From positions 62,001 through 126,000 of the forward strand of contig JAHBVV010000017.1 of the NCBI GenBank assembly GCA_019637335.1: a stretch of 64,000 nucleotides of DNA. The letters are read 5' to 3'. Under the pieces are notes generated by a model, which was not told the origin of the DNA, searched no databases, and saw nothing but the letters and a program-made list of their open reading frames with translations. This DNA is from Candidatus Hydrogenedentota bacterium (lineage in GTDB: Bacteria > Hydrogenedentota > Hydrogenedentia > Hydrogenedentales > JAEUWI01). A program made the translations under genes and the position numbers. Positions 18,496 to 26,761 of this stretch are shown one piece after another (positions within the stretch are counted from its first letter, which is position 1; each line of letters begins with the position of its first letter).

Positions 18496-19541
18496 GACGG
18501 GATTTCCCTTGTCTCCGCCCCGAAGACGTGTCGCAGGAACGCGTCAATCGTCTCCAGAACCCGATCATTCACCGGGCGCGCCACATCCATGGTGTGCGGC
18601 CATCCGGGATAGCAGTCGTACCAGTATTCGACCCCGGAATCCTTCAGTTTTTCGGCGAGCGCGTCGGCCTGATCCGGGGTCACCAGCGAGTCCAGCGCGC
18701 CCTGGATGATAAAGGTCGGCGGATCCCCCGAATCCACGTGAAACAGGGGCGAAGCGCGTTGGTACAGGTCCGGATCGGCGTCATACGGCGTTTTCAGGAA
18801 GTTCGTGACTGTCCGATGGGTTCGCGCGTATGGCGTGGTCAGGTCCGTGGGGCCGTACAGGTTGACCACGGCGTCCGGGCGGCTGCTTACGTCCGGATTG
18901 CCGCCGGATCCCTCGAGGTCCTCCACGCCGCTGCTGTAGCCCGCCATCATGGACAGGTAGCCGCCCGCCGATCCGCCCGCCACGGCGATCTTGTTCGGGT
19001 CGATGTTCAGGCGCGCGACATTCGCCCGGAGCCAGCGCACGGCGCACTTGGTGTCGGACACGCACGCCGGGAATGCGTGCTTGTCCGCGAGGCGGTAGCT
19101 CATCGTGGCCGCGACGTAGCCCCGAAGCGGCAGGCGCGCGGTGTAGATCTTGTAGTCCGAGCGCCGCCCGCCCGTCCAGCCGCCGCCGTGAATAAAGAGG
19201 ACTGCCGGGAGCGGAGCGTCGCTGGCCGCGGGGCGGTAGAGGTCCAGCTTCAGCGATATGTCGCCCTCGCGACCGTACTCGATGTCGAGTTCCTCAATCA
19301 CGCCTTCCGGGACCGGCACGGGCGCCTCGCGATCGAGCAGGTCCAGGGTGCCTGTTACGTACGCCAGCATCAGCGCGTTCTCGGTGGGGTAGCCCGGCGG
19401 CGGCGGACCGAATTCCGCGGGCATTCGCACCAGATCGGTGCGTATTGCCGGGCCGCGCCCGTCGAGAAAATACCACCAGCCGCCCGCGGCGGCGAGCAGC
19501 GCAATGGCGGCGGCGGCAATGCGGAAAAACACTCTTTTCAT
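18492..19541 (-). CDS. Membrane-anchored alpha/beta hydrolase (BD-FAE/HSL-like), first of tandem pair
   Basis: 349 residues from ATG 19541. A longer upstream frame exists, but the signal anchor MKRVFFRIAAAAIALLAAAG starts exactly here. It has the same layout as its neighbour: pre-domain RMPAEFGPPPPGYPTENALM (39-58), HGGGW (118-122), nucleophile S191 in GGSAGG, D284 and H316. The pair is clearly a tandem duplication, with the same length and conserved segments such as LEGSGGNP and DGWPHAMD/PGWPHTMD-type ends. The two are co-transcribed, with a 4-base overlap. The polysaccharide-related neighbours suggest carbohydrate ester hydrolysis, but the sequence does not show the substrate. Confidence 0.9.
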   Translation of the reverse strand: MKRVFFRIAAAAIALLAAAGGWWYFLDGRGPAIRTDLVRMPAEFGPPPPGYPTENALMLAYVTGTLDLLDREAPVPVPEGVIEELDIEYGREGDISLKLDLYRPAASDAPLPAVLFIHGGGWTGGRRSDYKIYTARLPLRGYVAATMSYRLADKHAFPACVSDTKCAVRWLRANVARLNIDPNKIAVAGGSAGGYLSMMAGYSSGVEDLEGSGGNPDVSSRPDAVVNLYGPTDLTTPYARTHRTVTNFLKTPYDADPDLYQRASPLFHVDSGDPPTFIIQGALDSLVTPDQADALAEKLKDSGVEYWYDCYPGWPHTMDVARPVNDRVLETIDAFLRHVFGAETREIPS

Positions 19542-19780
19542 CGGACGAGGGTCCCCGGTGCGTGGAAAGGATAAGCGCGCGTTATTCTGGCACGCGCGCC
19601 GGGGAGCGAACAAGCGGGATGGGGGGGCGCAGTGGCGCGCACGCGCGGCCCGGATGGATCCGGCGACTTTGAAGTCCTCGGAACTCGGGGGCGCGAAAGA
19701 CCCCGCCGGGCCATTCAATCGCTTGGGCTCACCCCGCCGCGGAATGTCCACGATCCTGCAAAGCGCCCGAATTGTTGCCG
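19542..19780. other. Intergenic region upstream of the hydrolase pair
   Basis: About 240 bp between the hydrolase start and the terminator of the MFS gene. It must hold the promoter of the hydrolase pair on the minus strand. I see no convincing -35/-10 pair and no conserved reading frame. Confidence 0.4.
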
Positions 19781-19820
19781 AAAAAAAAGAAAACCCCGCG
19801 CGCCGGGCGGTCGCGCGGGG
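19781..19820 (-). terminator. Rho-independent terminator of the MFS permease gene
   Basis: Read on the minus strand, a 9-bp perfect GC stem (19812-19820 with 19794-19802), 9-base loop, is followed by a T-rich run (TTTTCTTTTTTTT at 19793-19781). It lies about 24 bp after the MFS stop codon. Confidence 0.9.
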
Positions 19821-19843
19821 TGAACTGTGTGGTTGGCGAGGCG

Positions 19844-21379
19844 CTAACTCTCGTACACGGCCTCGTCGGGCTCGTCGATGTGGACCACCTTATAGCCGCC
19901 TTTCGCCTTGAAGTAGAAGAAGAGGATGATGTAGCAGACCAGCATGATGCACGGGAAGATGGCCACGGTCATCAGCGCGCTCTTGCGGGCGGTCTCGGCG
20001 AGGCCCATCACCAGCTCCCGGTCTTCCTCGGAAGCCGCCTTCAGCTTCTCCTGGTCCAGAGCGTTGACATGGCCCAGCGCCCACGTCTTTTCGGTGGTGT
20101 ACTCTTCATAGAGCTCGGGACGCTGCTGTTGCAGGTGCGTCGAAATCGAGTTGTCCTGGAAGTAGCCGAGGAAGGGCGCGCCCACAATACCGACGGCCAG
20201 CATGCCGACGCCGGCAATGGTGTTCAGGGTCATCGCGCCGCCCTTGGGGAACTGCTCGGCGACCACGCCCAGCATGGTGGGCCAGAAGAAGGTCTTGCCG
20301 AAGGCGTAGAGCGTGGCGGCCAGCAGGATGCCGATGCCCGCCGCTTTCGACAGGAAGACGAGGCCCAGGATGGCGACGACCGCGCTGCCCATGAGCAGGC
20401 CGATCGGCGAGAAGCGGTGGACGATCGGTCCGGCGAAGAAGCGCAGGGTCATCATGATCACGGAGGTGTACAGCAGCACGGTCACCGGCGGCAGGCCGTA
20501 GACGCCCATGGCGTTCTCCATGAGGGAGGTGATCCAGCCGTCCGTACCGAGTTCGGTGGTGGCCAAGGGCATCATGATGAAGAGGAGGAAGATAAAGAGC
20601 GGCTGGCCCAGGGACTTGACGTAGAAGCCGTAGGCGCCGGTAAGGGCCAGGGCGATCGCGCCGCGGACGTAGTAGTTCTCGATGCCGAAGAAGCGGCAGA
20701 CTTCGATCGTCATCAGGCTGGAGACGATCAGGGCGCCGATGATGCCGACTTCCTTGAGCATGGCCTGGTAGGACACGCCAGAGGCCACGCGTTCGTGCAC
20801 CGGGAATTCCTGGTTGATCAGCATGACGCCGTAGATGATCGTCGGGATGAGGATCAGGCCCACCTTGACCTGCCAGGAGTCGATGCCGACGACCCCGAGC
20901 AACACCGCGATGATGCCGCCGAGCACCATGCCGCCCGGCCAGCCCGCGTGGAGGATATTCAGCCACTTGGTCTTTTCGCGGTGGAATATGGTTGCGACCA
21001 CGGGATTAATGAAGGCTTCCACGGTGCCGTTGCCCAGGGCGGCGATGAAGGTGCCGATCCAGAGCATTTCGTAGCCCGTGGCGAATATGGTCACGACGGC
21101 GGATAACGCGTGACAGACAAAGGCGAATATCATCGCCGCCTTATAGCCTATCTTGTCGATGACCAGGCTGAACAGCACGATGCTCACCGCGAACGGCCAG
21201 AAGCCGACGCCGATGATCTGCCCTTTCTCGGATTCGCTCAGGTTGAACTCAACGCCCCACTCGTTAAGAATCATTACGCGGACAATGAAGCCGCATGCCG
21301 TGGCAATCAGTGCAATGAAGCAGCCCCAGAACAAACGTTGCTGGTGCGCTTCGATGCGTGCGGGTTGCTGTGCACTCAT
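19844..21379 (-). CDS. MFS transporter, 511 residues
   Basis: About 12 membrane helices in two halves. The ATG at 21379 follows GAAAGG eight bases upstream; a longer frame above it has no ribosome site. Features: VRVMILNEWG after helix 1, DKIGYKAAM in the 2-3 loop (an MFS motif-A position), PTMLGVVAEQFPKGGAMTLN in the second half, and a long soluble insertion (about 425-470, YEEYTTEKTWALGHVNALDQ) before the last helix. This form of MFS protein is common beside glycan and sulfatase genes in Planctomycetota-like genomes, so a sugar or sugar-acid substrate is likely but unproven. It has its own terminator and diverges from the PQQ-propeller genes. Confidence 0.88.
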   Translation of the reverse strand: MSAQQPARIEAHQQRLFWGCFIALIATACGFIVRVMILNEWGVEFNLSESEKGQIIGVGFWPFAVSIVLFSLVIDKIGYKAAMIFAFVCHALSAVVTIFATGYEMLWIGTFIAALGNGTVEAFINPVVATIFHREKTKWLNILHAGWPGGMVLGGIIAVLLGVVGIDSWQVKVGLILIPTIIYGVMLINQEFPVHERVASGVSYQAMLKEVGIIGALIVSSLMTIEVCRFFGIENYYVRGAIALALTGAYGFYVKSLGQPLFIFLLFIMMPLATTELGTDGWITSLMENAMGVYGLPPVTVLLYTSVIMMTLRFFAGPIVHRFSPIGLLMGSAVVAILGLVFLSKAAGIGILLAATLYAFGKTFFWPTMLGVVAEQFPKGGAMTLNTIAGVGMLAVGIVGAPFLGYFQDNSISTHLQQQRPELYEEYTTEKTWALGHVNALDQEKLKAASEEDRELVMGLAETARKSALMTVAIFPCIMLVCYIILFFYFKAKGGYKVVHIDEPDEAVYES

Positions 21380-21699
21380 GGATGGTACCTTTCGCTGCTG
21401 GTTGAAACCGTGAAAATGAAAACCGGGGGCGAGAAGGGCCCGCATGCACACGGCAGCCGTCGGGCTTGCGGTTCTCCCCAATACACGCTGAAATACTACC
21501 CATTGCCGCGGCGGGGTTCAAGTCGGGTTAGCGGGAGATTTGGAGCCGGGGACTGGCCCCCGTTTCAGGAGCGAGACTTGTCGCGTACGCGCTGGCATTT
21601 GCGTGGATTCGCGGGCGCCGGTATTGAACCTTTTCGGCCGGCGCGGCGTATAGTGATTCAGGCCTGTTTTATCCGGCCCCTTCGATGCGAGGAAATACG
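21380..21699. other. Divergent promoter region, MFS permease / PQQ-propeller
   Basis: 320 bp between divergent starts. On the plus strand TTGAAC (21624-21629) and TATAGT (21649-21654) are spaced by 19 bp, and transcription would begin about 40 bp before the propeller ATG. No reading frame with family resemblance is present. Confidence 0.4.
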
Positions 21700-23340
21700 A
21701 TGGCGAAACGATTCGCGCCGCTGGTGATACGGATTGGTTTGGGAGCGAATGCCGCCCTGGCGCTTGCCGCGGCCACGGCCGATTGGCCCAATTGGACCGG
21801 GCCGCTCGGGCGCAATGCGGCCGATACGGGCGCTCTGCCGGGGGAATTTGACCGGAGTTCCCGGCAGAATATCCGCTGGTCGGTTCGCCTGGGCGAGGTG
21901 GCCTTCGGCAGCCCCGCGGTGTCGCAGGGCAAAATCTTCATCGGCACGAACATGGCCGCGTTGCGCGACGACCCCCGCTTCGAAGGCCTGGACGGGGGCG
22001 TGCTGGTCTGTCTGGATGAGGTCACGGGGTCGCGGCTTTGGTCCCTGGCGACCCCGGTGCGCACGGAGGGCTACCCGGAGCGCACCCATATGATCCACCA
22101 GCGCTGGGGGCTCTGCTCGTCGCCCACCGTGGACGGGGAGCGGGTGTATGTTGTCACCAATGGCAACGACTTGCTGTGTCTCGATGTGGAGGGGCTACGG
22201 AATGGGAACGATGGCCCCTTTCAGGACGAGGCCGCCTTCATGGCGGGGGAGGGGCGGGAACCGGTCACGCTGAACCCGGAGATGGACGGGGACATCCTCT
22301 GGCGCTACGACATCCCCCGGGAATTGGAGGTGGCGCCCCACGATGTGGCGAGCAGCTCTGTGCTGGTCCATGGCAACGTACTGTATGCCGCGACCTCCAA
22401 TGGGATCGGGGAGGGCAGTCCCGTCTACGCGCTGAATCGTGAGGCCCCGGCGTTTGTTGCGATCGACAAGGGCAGCGGGACCTATCTGGCGCGGGAGGGT
22501 GTGTCCCTCAGCGAAAACCTGTTCCACGCCCAATGGGGCTCCGCCACCAAGGCCGAGGTGGGCGGGGAGACCCTCATCTTCCTCGGCGGCAACGACGGCG
22601 TCTGCTACGCCTTCGAAGCGCTATCCGGCTCGGGCGGCGATGGGCCGGCGCCTCGACAGCTGGTGAATCGATGGCGATTCGACTGCAATCCGCCCCACTA
22701 CCAGCGCTATCCCAACGGCAAGCCTATCTACTACTATCAAGGGGATCTCCGGGTCTACCGGAACAAGGTGCGCGCGGGCGAACCCGTGGAGGCCTTCAAC
22801 TCTGGCGACGGGAATTTCGTTGGGCCGAGTGAGATTCTGGCGAGCCCCGTTTTCCACGAGGGCCGCGTCTATGTCGCCACCGGCCGGGATCCCTTGCACG
22901 GGCTCGGGCGGGGCGCCTTGAGCTGTATCGATGCCACCGGGTCGGGCGACATCAGCGAGAGCGGCCTGGTCTGGCGCTATGAAAACATTGGGCGGAGCAT
23001 GAGCACGGTGGCCATCGCCGATGGCCTGGTCTACGCGGCCGATCTGGCCGGGCGCGTGTACTGCCTGGACGCGAAGACCGGGGCGCTCCACTGGGATCAC
23101 GATACGGGCCACGAGATCTGGGGCAACCCGCTGGTGGCCGATGGGAAGGTCTACGTGAACACCAGGCACTCCTTCTGGGTCTTCGCGGCGGGCCGTAAGA
23201 AGGAGGTCCTGTTCAGCAGCCGGGGTGGCAGCGAGACCGGGCCCATCGCCGCCAACGGCGCGGTGTACGCCTTTATCCGTGGCCAGCTTTGGGCGATAGT
23301 GAAAAAGGACGTAGAGGACATCAACGACGAGGACCGGTAA
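21700..23340 (+). CDS. Exported PQQ-type beta-propeller protein, copy 1
   Basis: 546 residues. ATG 21700 is chosen for GAGGAAA at 21689-21695; ATG 21685 is in frame but lacks a site. A signal peptide (about 30 residues) leads to WPNWTGPLGRNA, the usual start of exported PQQ-like (WD40/YVTN-type) propellers in planctomycete-like genomes. Blades repeat the pattern GxVYxxDAxTGxxxW (for example LVYAADLAGRVYCLDAKTGALHW near 450). No catalytic quinoprotein residues can be assigned, so it may be a binding or structural propeller. Residues 414-529 are encoded by a DNA block nearly identical to the next gene, while the rest is only moderately similar. Confidence 0.88.
   Translation: MAKRFAPLVIRIGLGANAALALAAATADWPNWTGPLGRNAADTGALPGEFDRSSRQNIRWSVRLGEVAFGSPAVSQGKIFIGTNMAALRDDPRFEGLDGGVLVCLDEVTGSRLWSLATPVRTEGYPERTHMIHQRWGLCSSPTVDGERVYVVTNGNDLLCLDVEGLRNGNDGPFQDEAAFMAGEGREPVTLNPEMDGDILWRYDIPRELEVAPHDVASSSVLVHGNVLYAATSNGIGEGSPVYALNREAPAFVAIDKGSGTYLAREGVSLSENLFHAQWGSATKAEVGGETLIFLGGNDGVCYAFEALSGSGGDGPAPRQLVNRWRFDCNPPHYQRYPNGKPIYYYQGDLRVYRNKVRAGEPVEAFNSGDGNFVGPSEILASPVFHEGRVYVATGRDPLHGLGRGALSCIDATGSGDISESGLVWRYENIGRSMSTVAIADGLVYAADLAGRVYCLDAKTGALHWDHDTGHEIWGNPLVADGKVYVNTRHSFWVFAAGRKKEVLFSSRGGSETGPIAANGAVYAFIRGQLWAIVKKDVEDINDEDR
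22939..23288 (+). repeat. Near-identical 350-bp block A, copy 1
   Basis: This block within PQQ-propeller copy 1 matches 24930-25279 with only 3 differences in 350 positions that I can find. Outside the block the two genes diverge at once. The block encodes the last complete blades of the propeller. Confidence 0.95.
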
Positions 23341-23478
23341 GGCTGCCATATCGCGGCGCTTTTCGTAGCCCGGTGCGCATCAGGCCCCCGGTTACCAGAA
23401 GCGCGGCCCTTCGCCGTCGGGGCCCGAGCGACATCCGTCCCACAGGCCGTTTTCGCCCCTATATGTCCTTGGTGGCCC
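23334..23478 (+). repeat. Near-identical 145-bp 3' flank block B, copy 1
   Basis: The block starts at the last codons of copy 1 (CCGGTAA) and runs through the 3' flank to TTGGTGGCCC. It matches 25319-25463 with about 7 differences. It is separated from block A by 45 diverged bases. It shows no coding pattern and no clear terminator. Confidence 0.9.
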
Positions 23479-23618
23479 CCTGGCAAGAATCTCAAGTGCC
23501 ATGGTGAGGCTATGGCCAACGTGGCGGAATACGAGGGCAATTCACAATGGATGAAAGTTTTCGGGAAAATGAACCTCGGGTCAGCCCGGGCGTACTGGGG
23601 ACTATGAGGATTTCTCCT

Positions 23619-25325
23619 GTGAATAGTCGTTTCACTTTGCGCAAAACGCGACACCGCTGTTTCTGTGGCTTCCTGACGGTGTTCCTGTCCCTATCGGTCG
23701 CCGTTGCCGAAGACTGGCCCCGTTGGACGGGTCCATTGGGGCGAAACGTCTCGGAGACAAAAGAACTACCCATCTCCTTCGACCGAAAGACGGGGGAAAA
23801 CATCCGGTGGGTCGCGCCCTTGGGTGAAGTGGCTTTCGGGTGCCCCACCGTGGCGGCGGGCCGAATCTACGTGGGGACCAACGCGGCGGCCCTGCGTGAC
23901 GATGACCGCTTTGATGGCGTGAAGGGGGGCGTGCTCGTATGTCTGGATGAAGCGACCGGGGCGCGGCTTTGGACTCTGCTCAGCCCGGAGCGCACCCAGG
24001 GATACCCCGAGCTCGCGTTCGTCGAGGAACAGCGGTGGGGGATTTGCTCCTCACCCACGGTGGACGGAGACCGGGTCTATGTGATAACGAACGGTAATGA
24101 CCTCCTGTGCCTGGATGTGAAAGGGCAGGCCGATGGCAATGATGGCCCCTTTCTGGAGGAGGCGACCTACATGGCGGGGGAAGGAAAAGCTCCTGTCGCG
24201 CTGCTGCCCGGAGACGGAGACATCCTCTGGCGATATGACATATCTCGGGAACTGGATGTGGCGCCCCATGACGTGGGCAGCTGCTCGGCCCTGATCGTGG
24301 GGGACGTGGTTTACACGAGTACCTCCAATGGGATCGGCCGTTACCGCGGGGAGGGGCCATCGGACGCGGTGAACCCCGATGCGCCCGCTTTCATCGCGCT
24401 GAACAAGTATACGGGGGAGCTATTGGCAGTCGATGATACCGCCATCAGCCGGAATCTCTTCCACGCTCAATGGGCGCCGCCTTCCTTCGGCTCCGTGGCC
24501 AACCGCGACCTTGTTTTCCTGGGTGGGAGCGACGGCTATTGCTATGCGTTTGAAGCCTTGGGGCCGGCGAGAGGAGATTCCGGCCGCCTGAAGACCGTCT
24601 GGAGTTTCGATGCCAATCCGCCCCACTACCGTTTCGACCCCGCAGGCAACGCTATCGAGTATGGACGGGGCGACCACAGGGCCTACGCCCGGAGAGTGAG
24701 GCTGAAGCAGGATGTGGCAGCCATGAGGGCGCAGACCCGCGGCGGGAATTCAGCCTTGAAGGATTACGTCGCCAACCTGGAGGGTTTCAACGCCAGTGAC
24801 GGCACGTACGTTGGCCCGAGCGAAATTCTGGGGAGCCCGGTGTTTTACGACAACAAGGTCTACACGCTCACGGGCCGCGATCCCCTCCACGGCCTCGGCA
24901 AAGGCGCCCTGAGCTGTATTGACGCACGGGGGTCGGGCGACATCAGCGAGAGCGGCCTGGTCTGGCGCTATGAAAACATTGGGCGGAGCATGAGCACGGT
25001 GGCCATCGCCGATGGCCTGGTCTACGCGGCCGATCTGGCCGGGCGCGTGTACTGCCTGGACGCGAAGACCGGGGCGCTCCACTGGGATCACGATACGGGC
25101 CACGAGATCTGGGGCAATCCGCTGGTGGCCGATGGGAAGGTCTACGTGAACACCAGGCACTCCTTCTGGGTCTTCGCGGCGGGCCGGAAGAAGGAGGTCC
25201 TGTTCAGCAGCCGGGGTGGCAGCGAGACCGGGCCCATCGCCGCCAACGGCGTGGTGTACGCCTTTATCCGTGGCCAGCTCCATGCGATTGCGAACAAGGG
25301 CCTCAACGGCGAAAAGGGCCGGTAA
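23619..25325 (+). CDS. Exported PQQ-type beta-propeller protein, copy 2
   Basis: 568 residues from GTG 23619, chosen because GAGGA at 23606-23610 is eight bases upstream; ATGs at 23547 and 23604 are in frame without sites. A signal peptide ends near AVA-EDW, then WPRWTGPLGRNV parallels copy 1. Blades such as YVGTNAAALRDD and WRYDISRELDVAPHDV match copy 1 position by position. A segment of about 25 extra residues (YARRVRLKQDVAAMRAQTRG) is inserted in the middle blades. The C-terminal 117 residues are nearly identical to copy 1 through the shared DNA block. It probably has the same cellular place (periplasm or cell surface); ligand unknown. Confidence 0.87.
   Translation: MNSRFTLRKTRHRCFCGFLTVFLSLSVAVAEDWPRWTGPLGRNVSETKELPISFDRKTGENIRWVAPLGEVAFGCPTVAAGRIYVGTNAAALRDDDRFDGVKGGVLVCLDEATGARLWTLLSPERTQGYPELAFVEEQRWGICSSPTVDGDRVYVITNGNDLLCLDVKGQADGNDGPFLEEATYMAGEGKAPVALLPGDGDILWRYDISRELDVAPHDVGSCSALIVGDVVYTSTSNGIGRYRGEGPSDAVNPDAPAFIALNKYTGELLAVDDTAISRNLFHAQWAPPSFGSVANRDLVFLGGSDGYCYAFEALGPARGDSGRLKTVWSFDANPPHYRFDPAGNAIEYGRGDHRAYARRVRLKQDVAAMRAQTRGGNSALKDYVANLEGFNASDGTYVGPSEILGSPVFYDNKVYTLTGRDPLHGLGKGALSCIDARGSGDISESGLVWRYENIGRSMSTVAIADGLVYAADLAGRVYCLDAKTGALHWDHDTGHEIWGNPLVADGKVYVNTRHSFWVFAAGRKKEVLFSSRGGSETGPIAANGVVYAFIRGQLHAIANKGLNGEKGR
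24930..25279 (+). repeat. Near-identical 350-bp block A, copy 2
   Basis: Partner of 22939-23288, direct orientation, offset 1991 bp. The differences are single substitutions (for example AACCCG/AATCCG and GGCCGT/GGCCGG), two of them synonymous and one Ala to Val. Confidence 0.95.
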
Positions 25326-25463
25326 GGCTGCCATCTCGCGGCGCTTTTCGTAGCCCGGTGCGCATCAGACCCCCGGTTACCAGAAGCGCGGCCCTTCTCC
25401 GTCGGGGCCCGTGCGGCATCCGTCCCGCATGCCGTTTTCGCCCCTATATGTCCTTGGTGGCCC
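25319..25463 (+). repeat. Near-identical 145-bp 3' flank block B, copy 2
   Basis: Partner of 23334-23478. It ends exactly at the base before the stop codon of the convergent aminotransferase gene (25464), which suggests the duplicated unit ended at, or was cut by, that gene. Confidence 0.9.
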
Positions 25464-26645
25464 TCAGCGATAGACCGCCAGGGCCGCCCGGGCGCCGGCG
25501 CCCTGGTGAATGGGCGCGCCGAGGCGGCCCAGGACGCTGTCGAGCGCGGTCAGGCAGAGAATTACATTCTTTTTCGAGCTGGCGTGTCCCATGAGGCCGA
25601 TGCGCCAGACCTTGCCGGCGCCCGCGCCGAGGCCCGCGCCGATTTCGAGGCTGTATTCGGTGAGCAGGGCGGTGCGGACGGCGCCGTCGTCGATGCCGTC
25701 GGGGATTTTCACGACATTCAACTGCGGGAGGCGGCAGGAGGGGTCGACGGGCAGTTCCAGGCCCATGGCCTCCAGGCCGGCCTTGAGGGCGTTGTGGTTG
25801 AAAAGATGGCGCTCCCAGGACTGCTCCAAGCCTTCTTCCTGAAGCAGCACGAGGGCTTCGTGCAGGGCGTAGAGCGCGTTGATCGGGGCGGTGTGGTGGT
25901 AGGCGCGCTTGCCCCCGCCGTTGCCCCAGTAGCCCATCACCAGCGTCTGGTCGAGGAACCAGCTCTGGATCTTGCTCTGGCGCGCCTGGATCCGCTCCTG
26001 CGCGCGCGGGCCGAAGCTTACCGGGGACAGCCCCGGCGTGCACGAGAGGCACTTCTGGCTGCCCGAATAGATGGCGTCAATGCCCCAGTCGTCCACGCGC
26101 AGCTCGATGCCGGCGAGGGAGGTCACCGCGTCCACGATGATCAGCGCGCCATGCCGGTGCGCGATTTCCGCGAGCGTCTTCACGTCCGAGCGCGCGCCGG
26201 TCGCGGTTTCCGCGTGCACCGCGCCCACGATCTTGACACCCGGATTCGCCTTCAGCGCGTCTTCGAGCTTGTTCGGGTCGGCGGGCTGGCCCCATTCGTC
26301 CTCAATGACAATCGCCTCGCCGCCGCAGCGCTCCACGTTTTCGAGCATGCGCGTGCTGAAGACGCCGTTCTTGCAGATGACGGCCTTGTCGCCCCGCTCC
26401 ACGAGGTTGGCGAAGCAGCACTCCATGCCCGCGGAGCCCGGCGCGGAGATCGGCAGGGTCATTTCGTTCTTCGTCTGGAAGGCGTACTGCAGGAGCTGTT
26501 TCATCTGGTCCATCATCTCGATGAAAGCGGGATCGAGATGGCCCAGGGTCGGCTTCGACATCGCCGCCAGCACGCGCGGGTGGATATCGGAGGGGCCGGG
26601 GCCCATCAGGGTGCGCTGCGGCGGCGTGAACGACGTGATGCTCAT
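25464..26645 (-). CDS. Class V pyridoxal-phosphate aminotransferase (alanine/serine-glyoxylate type)
   Basis: 393 residues, family length. The start has GGAGG seven bases upstream. It begins with LMGPGPSDIHPRVL, typical of alanine-glyoxylate and serine-glyoxylate aminotransferases; cofactor-binding SAPGSAGME (67-75), HAETATG (144-150) and Schiff-base lysine K198 in SGSQKCL are intact, and GVPHVR-type tails are replaced by WRIGLMGH near 365. It should transfer an amino group to glyoxylate in the cytosol, as part of photorespiratory-like, serine-cycle or glycine metabolism. No partner genes of that pathway are adjacent. Confidence 0.93.
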   Translation of the reverse strand: MSITSFTPPQRTLMGPGPSDIHPRVLAAMSKPTLGHLDPAFIEMMDQMKQLLQYAFQTKNEMTLPISAPGSAGMECCFANLVERGDKAVICKNGVFSTRMLENVERCGGEAIVIEDEWGQPADPNKLEDALKANPGVKIVGAVHAETATGARSDVKTLAEIAHRHGALIIVDAVTSLAGIELRVDDWGIDAIYSGSQKCLSCTPGLSPVSFGPRAQERIQARQSKIQSWFLDQTLVMGYWGNGGGKRAYHHTAPINALYALHEALVLLQEEGLEQSWERHLFNHNALKAGLEAMGLELPVDPSCRLPQLNVVKIPDGIDDGAVRTALLTEYSLEIGAGLGAGAGKVWRIGLMGHASSKKNVILCLTALDSVLGRLGAPIHQGAGARAALAVYR

Positions 26646-26761
26646 GGGGAAGCCTCCAGAGAGAAACCGGCCGGGCCGGATGGGTTCAGGGGTTCAGAAA
26701 CGCCGTAGTATAAGGGCGCGCAGGACGGGGAATCCAACCGATTCGGGCCGGGAGCGCGTCG

